Below, piece after piece: positions 5,667 through 5,838 of a DNA stretch of 5,838 nucleotides (positions are counted from its first letter, which is position 1; every line of letters starts with the position of its first letter). Source of the stretch: Bacteroidales bacterium (GTDB lineage Bacteria > Bacteroidota > Bacteroidia > Bacteroidales > Bacteroidaceae); the NCBI GenBank assembly GCA_009177185.1, contig WFMB01000029.1, positions 2,884-8,721 on the forward strand, given 5' to 3'. A program made the position numbers and the translations under genes. The notes beneath the pieces were generated by a model. That model was not told where the DNA came from and searched no databases. It saw only the letters and a program-made list of their open reading frames with translations.

Positions 5667-5692
5667 AGGGAGACGGCTTTGTTGCCGACCCT
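5667..5692 (+). promoter_or_regulatory. Hairpin at the predicted 5' end of the rightmost transcript
   Basis: AGGG (5667-5670) pairs with CCCT (5689-5692), and CGGC (5674-5677) with GCCG (5684-5687), around loop TTTGTT with a small asymmetric internal loop. It would start within a few bases of the RNA 5' end predicted from the 5651 box, where hairpins often stabilise mRNA. The stem is short and could be chance. Confidence 0.35.
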
Positions 5693-5750
5693 GTTAACAC
5701 TTGGTAAATTGACCGACAAACAGATTCATTCACTACACCACTTCTCTATC

Positions 5751-5838
5751 ATGACTTGCTACACTCATCCACCGCCTCGCACGTCGCGCCTCTCGGAACC
5801 CCTCCAAAATCGATGTCCCCGACTCCGACCGACCGATG
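5751..5838 (+). CDS. Possible start of an unknown gene, runs off right edge
   Basis: ATG 5751 opens a frame that stays open for 29 codons to the window end, beginning MTCYTHPPPRTSRLSEP. It is preceded by an unstructured C/T/A-rich leader ending CTTCTCTATC, which lacks a Shine-Dalgarno motif as expected for Bacteroidales, and lies downstream of the TATATTTG promoter. The composition (many Pro, Arg, Thr and Ser; no hydrophobic core) does not look like a typical N-terminus, and no family was recognised. Another ATG in a different frame (5813) could be the true start, or the region could be a long untranslated leader. Treat as tentative. Confidence 0.2.
   Translation, partial: MTCYTHPPPRTSRLSEPLQNRCPRLRPTD

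Larger units (their letters stand above)
5404..5838. other. Right-hand non-coding and regulatory stretch
   Basis: This 435-bp segment holds, in order, the operon terminator with an embedded promoter-like sequence, about 90 bp with no clear feature (5511-5598), a G8 tract, a dyad touching a TATATTTG box, a leader hairpin, and an open frame starting at 5751. No complete gene longer than about 30 codons is credible on either strand. The unassigned 5511-5598 part could be the body of a short RNA, but no known family was recognised. Confidence 0.5.

Noticed and set aside
1..5838. Circular element or terminally redundant contig
   Set aside because: The shared 14-mer starts at position 1 but lies ten bases short of the right end and does not extend, so it is not an end overlap; no replication or mobilisation gene is present.
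1..5838. CRISPR array, tRNA, rRNA or insertion sequence
   Set aside because: No regularly spaced repeats, cloverleaf with a GTTC loop, rRNA motifs or transposase-like protein were seen on either strand.

Overview
The window reads as chromosomal DNA from a member of the Bacteroidales (Prevotella/Bacteroides/Muribaculaceae-like). Evidence: several good matches to the Bacteroidetes -7 promoter box TAnnTTTG; no Shine-Dalgarno sequences but A/T-rich leaders before start codons; a GSCFA-family protein; a very small XRE-type regulator whose N-terminus starts like Bacteroidales mini-regulators; and two lipoproteins with type II signal peptides, one with an acidic stretch after the lipid-bearing cysteine as seen in surface-exported Bacteroidetes lipoproteins. 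The genus cannot be fixed from the sequence alone.

Layout, left to right. (1) On the minus strand, the first 90 codons of a GSCFA-domain protein run off the left edge, with their own promoter just upstream. (2) A divergent intergenic stretch of about 340 bp follows, with a 10-bp inverted repeat near its right end. (3) On the plus strand comes a 66-residue XRE/Cro-like helix-turn-helix protein. (4) A 226-bp gap holds two small dyads, a TAnnTTTG box and an AT-rich leader. (5) The dominant gene is a 1269-residue lipoprotein: an approximately 455-residue alpha-helical coiled-coil stalk with a tandem 25-residue repeat, then an approximately 780-residue, probably beta-rich head. (6) An 87-bp gap with an 11-bp hairpin leads to (7) a 154-residue lipoprotein. 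(8) A strong 16-bp-stem terminator closes this unit. (9) The last 330 bp look regulatory: a G8 tract, an 8-bp dyad abutting a TATATTTG box, a hairpin at the predicted RNA 5' end, and an open frame starting at 5751 that runs off the right edge.

How the parts may work together (inference): the mini-regulator and the two lipoprotein genes lie in the same direction and end at one strong terminator. The regulator may control itself and the surface protein through the dyads beside each promoter. The long coiled-coil lipoprotein would be an outer-membrane-anchored fibre or adhesin-like molecule, and the small lipoprotein a possible accessory. No function has been proven by anything visible here. No tRNA, rRNA, CRISPR array, transposase or integrase was seen.
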